A stretch of DNA of 64,000 bases from Roseibium porphyridii. Its GTDB lineage: Bacteria; Pseudomonadota; Alphaproteobacteria; Rhizobiales; Stappiaceae. The notes beneath the pieces were generated by a model. It saw nothing but the letters and a program-made list of their open reading frames with translations, did not search any database and was not told where the DNA came from. The position numbers were made by a program, and so were the translations under genes. Shown one piece after another: positions 26,256 through 34,354 of the stretch. The stretch lies in the NCBI RefSeq assembly GCF_026191725.2, contig NZ_CP120863.1:1716001-1780000 (forward strand), given 5' to 3'. How positions within the stretch are numbered: the stretch's first letter is position 1; each line of letters starts with the position of its first letter.

Positions 26256-27176
26256 CTAATTAAATGGATCCTGTTTGCAGGCTTCCTTCAATCGCTCTGC
26301 CAGCAGTGCAGCCGCCGGGGAAAGCAGGCGGGGTGTTCGGTAGATAATTCCGGCTTCGCGGCTGGTGATGAGTTGCGGCACATCCATTTCGACAAGTCCT
26401 TTGCCTTCTGGTGATTTTAGCTGTGTCCTGGTCGTGTAGAGGAGCAAATCGGCAAGATGCACAACGGTCATCAGAAACGTTTGCGATGATGAGACGACTT
26501 CCGGCCGTGGCGGTGCCAAGCCAAGTGTCGTTGCGCCACCATCCAGTTTTCGTCTTGCCAGATTGTTTGCCGGTGGGAGCGCCCAGTCATGTGACAGAGC
26601 TTCCGCAGCGGAGACATTTTTTCGGCCTGCTAATGGATGTTCCGGCCGGCCGACGACAACAAGATTGTCGGTGGTCAGCTTGTCGACTTCATTTTCGTCA
26701 ACACCGGCAAGAGGAAGTTCAGCTACAATAAAGTCCAGTTCGCCGGCTTCCAACCGTTCCGTAAGGCTGTCATCGAAACCGCCGACAATTTCCACTTTGA
26801 TGTCGCGGCTTTCTTGCATCATCTCAGCGACGATTTCTGGCAGAAACCGCCTTACCCAGGAAGGACCTGCACCCACCCGAACCTCGCCCAGTCCACCTGT
26901 GCGGAGCTGGTCGACTTCGTCCAGCGCCTTGCCGACTTGCGCCAGGACAATGGTTGCATGTTGCTGGAGCCGTTCCCCTATGGGGGTCAGTTTGATCCCA
27001 TGCACGCTGCGTTCCATCAAGGTTGTGCCTGTCTGTCGTTCCAGAAGTTTCAGGGCTTTCGACAAAGTCGGCTGAGCGATGTTCAATTCTTCAGCCGCTT
27101 TTGTGATGTTGCCGGTCGCCGCGACGGTGTGAAAATATGTCAGCAGTCGCAGGTCTATCCTGTGCTTGGCGTACAT
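26256..27176 (-). CDS. LysR-family transcriptional regulator
   Basis: 306-residue LysR activator. The N-terminal helix-turn-helix is FHTVAATGNITKAAEELNIAQPTLSKALKLLERQTGTTLMER (about 14-55), followed by a LysR effector domain (about 95-295) with the usual VGAGPSWVRRFLPEIVAEM opening. It is read in the same direction as, and immediately upstream of, the binding-protein operon, with the palindrome at 26215 in between. It probably senses the sulfated sugar or its product. Confidence 0.87.
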   Translation of the reverse strand: MYAKHRIDLRLLTYFHTVAATGNITKAAEELNIAQPTLSKALKLLERQTGTTLMERSVHGIKLTPIGERLQQHATIVLAQVGKALDEVDQLRTGGLGEVRVGAGPSWVRRFLPEIVAEMMQESRDIKVEIVGGFDDSLTERLEAGELDFIVAELPLAGVDENEVDKLTTDNLVVVGRPEHPLAGRKNVSAAEALSHDWALPPANNLARRKLDGGATTLGLAPPRPEVVSSSQTFLMTVVHLADLLLYTTRTQLKSPEGKGLVEMDVPQLITSREAGIIYRTPRLLSPAAALLAERLKEACKQDPFN

Positions 27177-27280
27177 TCTTTTTTCCGAACCAAAGATCGA
27201 TTGTCAGGCTGTTTGAGCATTTGCCTTCACGCGGAGTATGCAGCTGGCATCTGATGTGTCCACGCTAGTGGATGTTGCGC

Positions 27281-28234
27281 TCATTGATCAAAAACCACTC
27301 GAAATCCCTGATGGGCCAAAGACGTGTCGGGCGACGCGCCGCTTCGCGCTGCAATGCGGTAGCGCCAGCAATAGGTTCGATGGCACAGAAATGAACCTCC
27401 CTTGAGCAACTTGAACCCCTTCATGGAAGCGAGCTTTTGCCGAACTGCCCTTTTCAAGGAAGGAATTTTGTAAGGTTCTGCCGCCCATTCCCAGACATTT
27501 CCAACCATATTGTAGAGGCCGAAGCCATTGGGTTCGAACGACTTCGCAGGTGCCGTTGTTAGGTGTCCGTCCAAAGCAAGGTTGTCTTGCGGAAACCGGC
27601 CTTGCCATATGTTGCAGGGTTGGAAAGTTTCATCGTCGGGTTCCCGGGTTCCCCACGGATAAGGGATATCTCCCAATCCTCCTCGTGCGGCATGTTCCCA
27701 TTCAGCCTCGGTGGGCAGACGTCCACCCACCCAGCTGGCAAATGCCTTGGCATCGTTCCACGAAACATGCACGACAGGATGATCAGGTTGCCAGCCTGCT
27801 TCGCTTCCCGGTCCTGCCACATGTCGCCAGTTCGCTCCTTCAACTTTTCGCCACCATTCCGTCCCGGCGACTGCCTGCGTTTCGCTTGTGCTGTCGGGAA
27901 GCTGTGCCCAGAACACGAACGACCAACCGTATCGCTCTGCGTCTGTTACATAACCGGTGCTTTGGACGAAGGCCGCATATTCTGCATTCGTGATTGTGGT
28001 TGTCGTCATTTTGAATTGACGCAACACAGGGGCCTTCCGGCTTTCCTCTCCATCATTCGGTATCAGCGGGAACCTCGTTCCGAGAATTGCGTTCCCGCCG
28101 GGGATGACCGCCGTGTCGAGATCTGGCCTTCCGTCGCTTGATGTTGGGGTCTTTTGTTCGGCACAGTCAGGACGATCGATGAGGCCCCTGTTCGGGGTGC
28201 AGCACGCCTTGTGTGATGCCTGGTTCAATTTCAC
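27281..28234 (-). CDS. Formylglycine-generating enzyme 2 (SUMF1/FGE)
   Basis: 317-residue FGE paralogue. Both catalytic cysteines are present in GGSFLCHRTYCWRYRIAAR (Cys284, Cys289, the same numbering as FGE 1), with GGRLPTEAEWEHAARGGL, YPWGT and GNVWEWAAE. The N-terminus also has a CC pair (SHKACCTPNRG). The start codon is GTG, 3 bp after the sulfatase D stop, so the two are coupled and FGE 2 is presumably dedicated to sulfatase D. It would activate sulfatases co-translationally in the cytoplasm. Confidence 0.9.
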   Translation of the reverse strand: MKLNQASHKACCTPNRGLIDRPDCAEQKTPTSSDGRPDLDTAVIPGGNAILGTRFPLIPNDGEESRKAPVLRQFKMTTTTITNAEYAAFVQSTGYVTDAERYGWSFVFWAQLPDSTSETQAVAGTEWWRKVEGANWRHVAGPGSEAGWQPDHPVVHVSWNDAKAFASWVGGRLPTEAEWEHAARGGLGDIPYPWGTREPDDETFQPCNIWQGRFPQDNLALDGHLTTAPAKSFEPNGFGLYNMVGNVWEWAAEPYKIPSLKRAVRQKLASMKGFKLLKGGSFLCHRTYCWRYRIAARSGASPDTSLAHQGFRVVFDQ

Positions 28235-28237
28235 TCT

Positions 28238-29782
28238 TCAGGCCTGTGCAACGCGAGGAGATTTCAAAGGCTCAGAACATTGGACGCCTTGCATCATCCG
28301 AAGGAGCATTTGAGTTTTCAATGACTGACTTTCTGGGTCGTGCCACAGGTTCTTGATCTCTTTCGGGTCTTCCTCCAGGTCGAACAGTTCTCCATGCTCT
28401 TCGGTTCTGTAGACGGAAATCTTGAAACGGTCTTCGATGTAGGTCGTTACATGGGGCATGACCGGATTGTGTCTGTTTTCACAGATTGCAAAACTGCGAG
28501 CGTCCGGACCTGTTCCCAGCCAGGTTTGCAACTGCGAAACTCCTTGCAATTCGGGGGCTGGACCAAGACCTGTAACTTCAAGAAAAGTTGGTGTCAGATC
28601 GAGCAGGCTTTGAATAGCCTTGCTCACATGACCTTCAGGTACTCGTCCCGGCCAACTGACAATAAAGGGAATTCGGAGCATGTCTTCATAGTGAAATGGC
28701 CCTTTGGCGACCAGTCCGTGCTGTCCCAAAAAGTGCCCGTGATCTGTGGTAAAGACGATCAGCGTGTCTTCAGTCAGGCCCTCGGCATCAAGATAATCAA
28801 GGATGCGTCCAACCTCCTGATCCAGGAAGCTCATCATACCGTAATAGGCGGCCATATCCTTCTTGAGCTCGTCCTTTGGATAAAGGTGGCTGTCACAGCC
28901 GTGAGCTTCGTGCGGGTCATGCCAGCTTGCAAAGTCTGGATCAGGCTCTTGAGTTTTCGCGAAATGCGGTGCGTTGAGATCGTGTTCTCCCGGGACGACT
29001 TCACCCGGTTCCATGTCCTGCGGATCGTACATTGAGGCCCACGGCTCGGGAACCGTGTAGGGAGGGTGAGGATCCGGAAAACTTGTCCATAGGAAGAAGG
29101 GTTTTCCTTCGGTCTTTGCTTTTTCCAGGAAGGCGACAGACCGTTCACCGATCCAGGGCGTGTAGTGCAACTCCTGAGGCAATTGCCAATTCCGGTCCTT
29201 GCGGGCCCAATAGGGAGCATCTGGTGCGCGCGCAGGCGCTTTGGAGGCATCGTCGCCAGGAAGCGGCTGAAAATAGTCAGGCCAATCAGTCAATCCCTTG
29301 TCTTCAAGCCAAGCGGCATAATGCTGACCAACGTGGCTTTCATCCGCATGGTTGCGCACAAGCTCTACGTGCTCGAAACCATAGAAAGGCCCATTGAATT
29401 CGCGCCAGAATGGGATGTCCCTCAGCAGTGGCTGTTTTTCCAGGCTGTCGCCCGCGAGCGGTTGAAAATGGGCTTTCCCGATAAGTCCTGTGGCATAGCC
29501 GTGCTGAGACAATGAATTTCCGATTGTCGGAATAGTCTCGTCCAGTTTGCAGCCAATCGTCCAGGCTCCATGCTGAGAGGGATATAAGCCTGTAATAATG
29601 CTTGATCGTGATGGTGTGCAGGTGGGCGCAGGACAATATGCCTTGTCGAAGCGCGTGCCGTTCCGGCACAACCGATCGATATTTGGCGTGTCGATTTTTG
29701 GATTGACGGCACCGAGAGCGCTGAAGTGCTGCTGATCGGTGGTGATGAGCAAGATGTTGGTACGCTTTGTCAATTTCGTCAT
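28238..29782 (-). CDS. Sulfatase D (type I, Cys-type)
   Basis: 514-residue sulfatase from ATG 29782 (MTKLTKRTNILLITTDQQ). Activation motif PTCTPSRSSIITG, Cys55; metal ligands in TTDQQ (Asp16, Gln17) and VFTTDHGHFLGQHGLVAKG. There is no signal peptide. The chosen ATG overlaps the permease stop by 4 bp; the longer frame to 29890 is inside the permease gene. It is followed directly by FGE 2. The operon therefore encodes importer, sulfatase and activator as one unit. Substrate is likely a sulfated sugar or glycoside; it differs clearly from sulfatases A, B and C. Confidence 0.88.
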   Translation of the reverse strand: MTKLTKRTNILLITTDQQHFSALGAVNPKIDTPNIDRLCRNGTRFDKAYCPAPTCTPSRSSIITGLYPSQHGAWTIGCKLDETIPTIGNSLSQHGYATGLIGKAHFQPLAGDSLEKQPLLRDIPFWREFNGPFYGFEHVELVRNHADESHVGQHYAAWLEDKGLTDWPDYFQPLPGDDASKAPARAPDAPYWARKDRNWQLPQELHYTPWIGERSVAFLEKAKTEGKPFFLWTSFPDPHPPYTVPEPWASMYDPQDMEPGEVVPGEHDLNAPHFAKTQEPDPDFASWHDPHEAHGCDSHLYPKDELKKDMAAYYGMMSFLDQEVGRILDYLDAEGLTEDTLIVFTTDHGHFLGQHGLVAKGPFHYEDMLRIPFIVSWPGRVPEGHVSKAIQSLLDLTPTFLEVTGLGPAPELQGVSQLQTWLGTGPDARSFAICENRHNPVMPHVTTYIEDRFKISVYRTEEHGELFDLEEDPKEIKNLWHDPESQSLKTQMLLRMMQGVQCSEPLKSPRVAQA

Positions 29783-30645
29783 CCTTTGACGGCGCCAGCA
29801 AGGCCGTTGATGAAGTAACGCTGAAGAAGAACGAAGAGAATAACGACGGGTACGATCGAGATCGTTGCCGCTGCCGACATGCCAGTCCAATCGATCGATT
29901 GTTCACCCTTGAACGCATAGATCCCGACGGAGAGCGTCCGGATTGCCGGGTTTGCAAGTGTGATGACGAGCGGCAATAGAAAGTCATTCCAGGCGTGCAA
30001 CACCTGCATGATGACCACGGTTACGACCATTGGCCGTGCCAAAGGCAACATGACGTACCAGAAAATCTTGAAGAAGGTGACGCCTTCGACACGAGCAGCC
30101 TCCTCCAGTTCCTTGGGTAACTGGCTGAAATATCCCGCAAAAAGCACCACGAAAACGACCATCGCGTGACCGGAGGTTGCGAGCGTCAGTCCAAACAGGT
30201 TGGAGGAAAGGCCCATCATGCTCAGCAGTTCGAACACGGGAATGATCGTGAAGCCCTGTGGGATGAAGACCGTTGCAACGAATGCGATAAAGAAGGTGGT
30301 GCGTCCTGGAAACCGATAGCGTCCCAGCACGTATCCCAGCATTGCCGTGCTGACCGTGACCAGAAAAACAGACCCTACCGTTACAATCAGCGTGTTGAAG
30401 AAGTAGCGCCCCATATTCGCTTCGACCCAGGCGCGGCGGTAGTTGTCCCACATGAAGTCCTGCGGGATCAGGCCCGGATTGGCAAACATCTCCATATTGG
30501 ACTTCAGGGATGTCGAAACCATCCAGAGGAAGGGGTAAATCCAGACAAGGCACAACAGCGCAAGGATTACCGACGTCAATGTGATCCGCAGGGTTGGCGC
30601 ATGGTCACCAAAAACGATCCGTTTGGGGGAGAGGCGCGCAATCAT
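29779..30645 (-). CDS. Carbohydrate ABC transporter, permease 2 (MalG type)
   Basis: 288-residue permease with six helices, including WIYPFLWMVSTSLKSN at the start. The EAA loop reads ELEEAARVEGVTFFKIFWYVMLPLARP, and the end FINGLAGAVKG is typical for MalG-type proteins. It overlaps the preceding permease and the following sulfatase D gene by 4 bp each. No ATPase gene lies in this operon. Confidence 0.88.
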   Translation of the reverse strand: MIARLSPKRIVFGDHAPTLRITLTSVILALLCLVWIYPFLWMVSTSLKSNMEMFANPGLIPQDFMWDNYRRAWVEANMGRYFFNTLIVTVGSVFLVTVSTAMLGYVLGRYRFPGRTTFFIAFVATVFIPQGFTIIPVFELLSMMGLSSNLFGLTLATSGHAMVVFVVLFAGYFSQLPKELEEAARVEGVTFFKIFWYVMLPLARPMVVTVVIMQVLHAWNDFLLPLVITLANPAIRTLSVGIYAFKGEQSIDWTGMSAAATISIVPVVILFVLLQRYFINGLAGAVKG

Positions 30646-31565
30646 GCTTTTGATCCTGCAGTTGCCATTCGGGTGCGCCGTGTTGCGAGCGCCTGAAGGG
30701 CGGTCAGGCCCAAAAGCACTGCACCGAACAGCACGCCGGCCGCGGCCGCATACCCCAACTGCGGAATGCTGCCGTCATCAGCTGCAAAGGCAGTGCGATA
30801 AATGAAAATCTCCATCACTTCGGAACCGAAAAACGGGCCGCCGTTCGTCATCGACATGATCAAAGGAAACACGTTCAAAGCGGCTACGGAGGAAATCAGC
30901 AATATTGCAAGTGCAAATGGTTTGATGATCGGAAGAACAACATAAAAAGCGAGCCGGTGACCTTTGCAGTTGTCCAGGCGAGCTGCGTCGTAGACTTCAT
31001 CCGGCACCGTCTGCAAAGCGGCAAGCCAGTAAATCAGCGTTATTCCGAGCCACTTCCATACGTATACTCCAATGACGGACGGCATGACGGATTGAGTGGA
31101 GCCAAGGAAATCGATCGGCTGAGAAACCAGTCCCAGATCCAGGAGGAGGCCGTTCACAGGGCCGTTGAAAGGACTCAAAAGAAACGTCCAGACAATTCCG
31201 ATAACCGCGACCGGGGTCACAACCGGCAGGAAGATCATGGTGCGGAAGAATGTTGACAGCTTCAGAAGCTGCATGTTCAACACCATTGCCAGAATGAGTG
31301 AGATTGCCATCTGTAGCGGAACGGTTCCAAGAAGGAACACGATTGAGCGTCCAAAGGCATTCCAGAAAATCGGGTCTTGAAACAGGGCTAGAAAATTACC
31401 GAACCCCACAAAGATCTTTTGTGCGGTGAACCCGGACCAGTCATGCATTGCATAGAACATGGCCGCGAAGATTGGATAAAAGACAAACATGCCTGCCAGT
31501 ACGAGGCCAGGCAGCATCATAAGGTAATGGAACCGGTGTACCCGGAGAGTTCCAAGGACGCGCAT
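30642..31565 (-). CDS. Carbohydrate ABC transporter, permease 1 (MalF/UgpA type)
   Basis: 307-residue permease; EAA loop DEVYDAARLDNCKGHRLAFYVVLPIIKP with the expected A-D/G pattern. The N-terminal helix starts FHYLMMLPGLVLAGMFVFYPI. It follows the binding-protein gene across a hairpin-containing gap of 72 bp and is coupled to the second permease. It forms the channel for the substrate of sulfatase D. Confidence 0.87.
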   Translation of the reverse strand: MRVLGTLRVHRFHYLMMLPGLVLAGMFVFYPIFAAMFYAMHDWSGFTAQKIFVGFGNFLALFQDPIFWNAFGRSIVFLLGTVPLQMAISLILAMVLNMQLLKLSTFFRTMIFLPVVTPVAVIGIVWTFLLSPFNGPVNGLLLDLGLVSQPIDFLGSTQSVMPSVIGVYVWKWLGITLIYWLAALQTVPDEVYDAARLDNCKGHRLAFYVVLPIIKPFALAILLISSVAALNVFPLIMSMTNGGPFFGSEVMEIFIYRTAFAADDGSIPQLGYAAAAGVLFGAVLLGLTALQALATRRTRMATAGSKA

Positions 31566-31595
31566 GGAAAGAGTTGACCTTACAGAATTGGGTTA

Positions 31596-31621
31596 GGGGC
31601 CACATGCGAGAATGTGGCCCC
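31596..31621 (-). terminator. Intercistronic hairpin after the binding-protein gene
   Basis: GGGGCCACAT (31596-31605), loop GCGAGA, ATGTGGCCCC (31612-31621): perfect 10-bp stem, between the binding-protein stop (31638) and the permease start (31565). No T-run follows on the minus strand, so mRNA stabilisation or partial termination are both possible. Confidence 0.6.
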
Positions 31622-31637
31622 TGAATGGAGACCTTCG

Positions 31638-33143
31638 TCAGTAGTCTGCCGCGCCGAAATCGACGTCCGGGTTCCAATTTGCAAAGACAAGTTCGGAGCG
31701 ATCCACATTTGCGCCGTCTGCTTTTGCTTTCGCGAACGCGGCATCCAGCGCGCTATTGTAGCGATCTTTAAGTTCGGACATCTGTTCCTTGACACCGGAC
31801 AGCTGACCGGCGACCAGACCCTGCACGGTCCGCGCAAAATTAACGTCCGGAGCAACATAGGCGGCAACCACCTTGGACATTTCGCCATTGCGAACCAGCG
31901 GATTGGGACCGACACGGATCTGATCGTTGAAAAGGTTCAAGATCTGTTTCGAACGCGGCGACATGTCGGCTTTGGCCACTGCTTCAGGCATGATTGGCGG
32001 ATCGCCCGCACCAACCACATTTGCCCACTCGATCTGTCCTTCGAGCGTGCCAAGATAGTGGAAGATCTCTCCAGCGATCGCACCATTTTCGGAACCTGAC
32101 CACAAGCTAATGGTGTTTGGTTTTGCACCACCCTGACTGATCGTCAACTTGCCCTGCTTGCCGGACTCCGGCACAGGAGCTGAGGACAGGCCAAAGTCGA
32201 AATCGGGATTCTGGCTCTCCCAGGAGGGAATGTTCCACGGTCCCTGTAGGATCATTCCTGCTGCGCCCTGAGGCATGTACGCTCTTGCCTGGGGGGCGTT
32301 CAGGTTGATGAAGCCAGGGAACATGCTCCGGTCGGACTGCATGGCAAGAAGCAATTCGATCGCGGCGATATACTCATCGCTATCGAAGACATACTCTCCC
32401 GTACGCAAGTCAATGTCAGCGTCCAGGATGCCGTCCCCGCCCGCGCTCGCGCCAGCGATGCGACCGATATTTCGCACAACGTCGGCCCAACGATTGAGCT
32501 GCGATCCACCAATGATGAAACCGAAGTATCTGCCCTGGCCTGCTTCAGTAATTTTGCGCGCCGCTTCCCGGAACTGGCTGTGGGTCAGTGGCTTGGCTTC
32601 AGGGTCAAATCCAGCTGCATCCATATAGGCTTTGTTGTAGAGCAGGTGAGATGCGTAGCGTTTGTTCGAGGTGAATGGCAGGCCATATGTCTTGCCCTCG
32701 AACTCGTTGATGCCAGGTAGAAACGCTCCGGACGGGAAGCCTTTTTTCCACTCTTCAATGTTGGGGATGAATTCGTCATAGGGCTGAACCCAGCCCTGGC
32801 TGACCGCATCTGCAAGGCTGAAGTTGCGCGGCAAAACAAACACGTCATGCGCAGTGTTGTTGCGAACACCAAGGGGAACGACTTTGGCAATTTCATTCCA
32901 GGGAAGGGGGTCATAAATAACATCGATGCCCCGGGCTTCTCCATATTTCTCAAAGAACTTCTTGAAGAAGACTGCTTTCTGGTCACCACTGTCGATCCAG
33001 CGGAATTTGGCTCCCTCGGGAACGGTATTCACCGGAGCGGGCACGGTCTGTGCAATCGAAGCTCCTGTCCCAAATGCAGTCGTTGCAACAGCAGCACTTG
33101 CGCGGGTCAAAAACGAACGACGCGAAAGTTCAAATGTACTCAT
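31638..33143 (-). CDS. Carbohydrate ABC transporter, extracellular binding protein (family 1, Tat signal)
   Basis: 501-residue binding protein starting MSTFELSRRSFLTRASAAVATTAFG, a twin-arginine signal (SRRSFLT) with cleavage near SIAQ. The mature protein follows the family 1 layout: KFRWIDSGDQKAVFFKKFFEKYGEARGIDVIYDPLP and, further on, GAAGMILQGPWNIPSWE. The ATG at 33143 follows GGGAGGAAAAA. Export through Tat implies folding in the cytoplasm first, sometimes seen with large binding proteins. It is first in the sulfatase D operon and divergent from a LysR gene. Ligand is unknown. Confidence 0.88.
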   Translation of the reverse strand: MSTFELSRRSFLTRASAAVATTAFGTGASIAQTVPAPVNTVPEGAKFRWIDSGDQKAVFFKKFFEKYGEARGIDVIYDPLPWNEIAKVVPLGVRNNTAHDVFVLPRNFSLADAVSQGWVQPYDEFIPNIEEWKKGFPSGAFLPGINEFEGKTYGLPFTSNKRYASHLLYNKAYMDAAGFDPEAKPLTHSQFREAARKITEAGQGRYFGFIIGGSQLNRWADVVRNIGRIAGASAGGDGILDADIDLRTGEYVFDSDEYIAAIELLLAMQSDRSMFPGFINLNAPQARAYMPQGAAGMILQGPWNIPSWESQNPDFDFGLSSAPVPESGKQGKLTISQGGAKPNTISLWSGSENGAIAGEIFHYLGTLEGQIEWANVVGAGDPPIMPEAVAKADMSPRSKQILNLFNDQIRVGPNPLVRNGEMSKVVAAYVAPDVNFARTVQGLVAGQLSGVKEQMSELKDRYNSALDAAFAKAKADGANVDRSELVFANWNPDVDFGAADY

Positions 33144-33217
33144 TTTTTCCTCCCAGTAGGTGCGGCGCACCCAATTGAAAAAATGCTAATGTGTTTCAAT
33201 TGATAACGCATTTGAAT

Positions 33218-33241
33218 TTTTCTAAATTTTTGATTAGAAAA
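33218..33241. promoter_or_regulatory. Inverted repeat in the LysR/binding-protein divergent promoter
   Basis: TTTTCTAA (33218-33225) and TTAGAAAA (33234-33241) pair across 8 bp of A+T-rich DNA, immediately before the LysR start codon at 33250. The position fits autorepression plus activation of the divergent operon, as is usual for LysR proteins. Inferred from symmetry and location. Confidence 0.45.
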
Positions 33242-33249
33242 TCTGATCA

Positions 33250-34176
33250 ATGATCTACGAACCAGAACTCCTCCGTAGGCTGGTGGCTATTGTTGAGACA
33301 AACAACATGCGCGCGGCCGCAGAGATGATGGGGGTTACACAGCCGGCCCTTACACGTAGCCTCAAGCTTCTTGAAGCCGCGGTTGGCGGCGTGTTGTTCG
33401 AGCGGCGCGACAGAGGTCTGCATCTGACAGCGCTGGGCAAACTTGTACATGCTCAGGCGCGGCATCTTCTGCGAGAACATCAACTCGCAGAAGCTGAACT
33501 CAATGCACTTCAAAACGGAGAACAGGGTCAACTGCGCATTGCCGCGGCTCCTGTCTGGATGACCACAATACTGCCTCCTGCAATTGCAAAGATGCATCAA
33601 CGGTTTCCCAAACTCTTTATCAAGCTGAAATCGACCAACTACACCGAAGGTGTGGAGGGTCTGAAAGAGGGGGAGTTTGATGCTTTTTTTGGTGGGTTTC
33701 AAAGACGCGAGTCTCTGCCCTCATATCTGGTTCGGAAAGCACTTTTTAACGCCAAGCTTGTGATCGTTGCGAATGCAGAACATCCAATTCATGACCGCAG
33801 CGCCGCCGCAGAGGATTTGCTCGCGCAAACATGGCTCTCATATCAAAGCGAAGTTGCCTATCTGGACACCATCAATGCCACTCTGGATGACACGGCGGAG
33901 ATTAGTATAGGTGCAAACCTGCAGTGCGATTCCATGTTGACGGCGCTGGAACTCCTCAGACAAGGCGATTATCTGGCGGTTTTGCCAAGCAGTTTTTTGA
34001 ATTCTGACAGCGGAAAAGGTTTGAAAATTGTGTCAACCGATCTCCCCGCAATCCGATTTGCTTCAGGTCCGATATACCGGAGAAGCCTGGAAGCCAATCA
34101 TGCGATGACGATGATGCTTGACCTTACCAAAGCCCAGGTTGCTTCCCTCTCGAACTGGGGGGCGGAATTTTCCTGA
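33250..34176 (+). CDS. LysR-family transcriptional regulator
   Basis: 308-residue LysR protein. N-terminal helix-turn-helix: ETNNMRAAAEMMGVTQPALTRSLKLLEAAVGGVLFER (about 17-53); effector domain about 90-300, opening GQLRIAAAPVWMTTILPPAIAKM. It is divergent from the sulfatase D operon with a 106-bp gap containing an inverted repeat, the classical arrangement for a LysR protein controlling its neighbour. It is not a close copy of the LysR at 26256, so the two sugar operons probably respond to different inducers. Confidence 0.87.
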   Translation: MIYEPELLRRLVAIVETNNMRAAAEMMGVTQPALTRSLKLLEAAVGGVLFERRDRGLHLTALGKLVHAQARHLLREHQLAEAELNALQNGEQGQLRIAAAPVWMTTILPPAIAKMHQRFPKLFIKLKSTNYTEGVEGLKEGEFDAFFGGFQRRESLPSYLVRKALFNAKLVIVANAEHPIHDRSAAAEDLLAQTWLSYQSEVAYLDTINATLDDTAEISIGANLQCDSMLTALELLRQGDYLAVLPSSFLNSDSGKGLKIVSTDLPAIRFASGPIYRRSLEANHAMTMMLDLTKAQVASLSNWGAEFS

Positions 34177-34354
34177 TTTTGATCGTGAGACCAGACCGCA
34201 TTGTCGAAACCCGGGATCAATCACTCGGTAAACCTGGTGTCCCGTTGCGATATTGCCGGCTGTTTTCATTCAGGATCCGCTGACATTCCCTCACTGACCA
34301 TTACCGGGATGTGTCTCGAATTCCCAAACGACGCACGAACATTTTTGAGAATTC

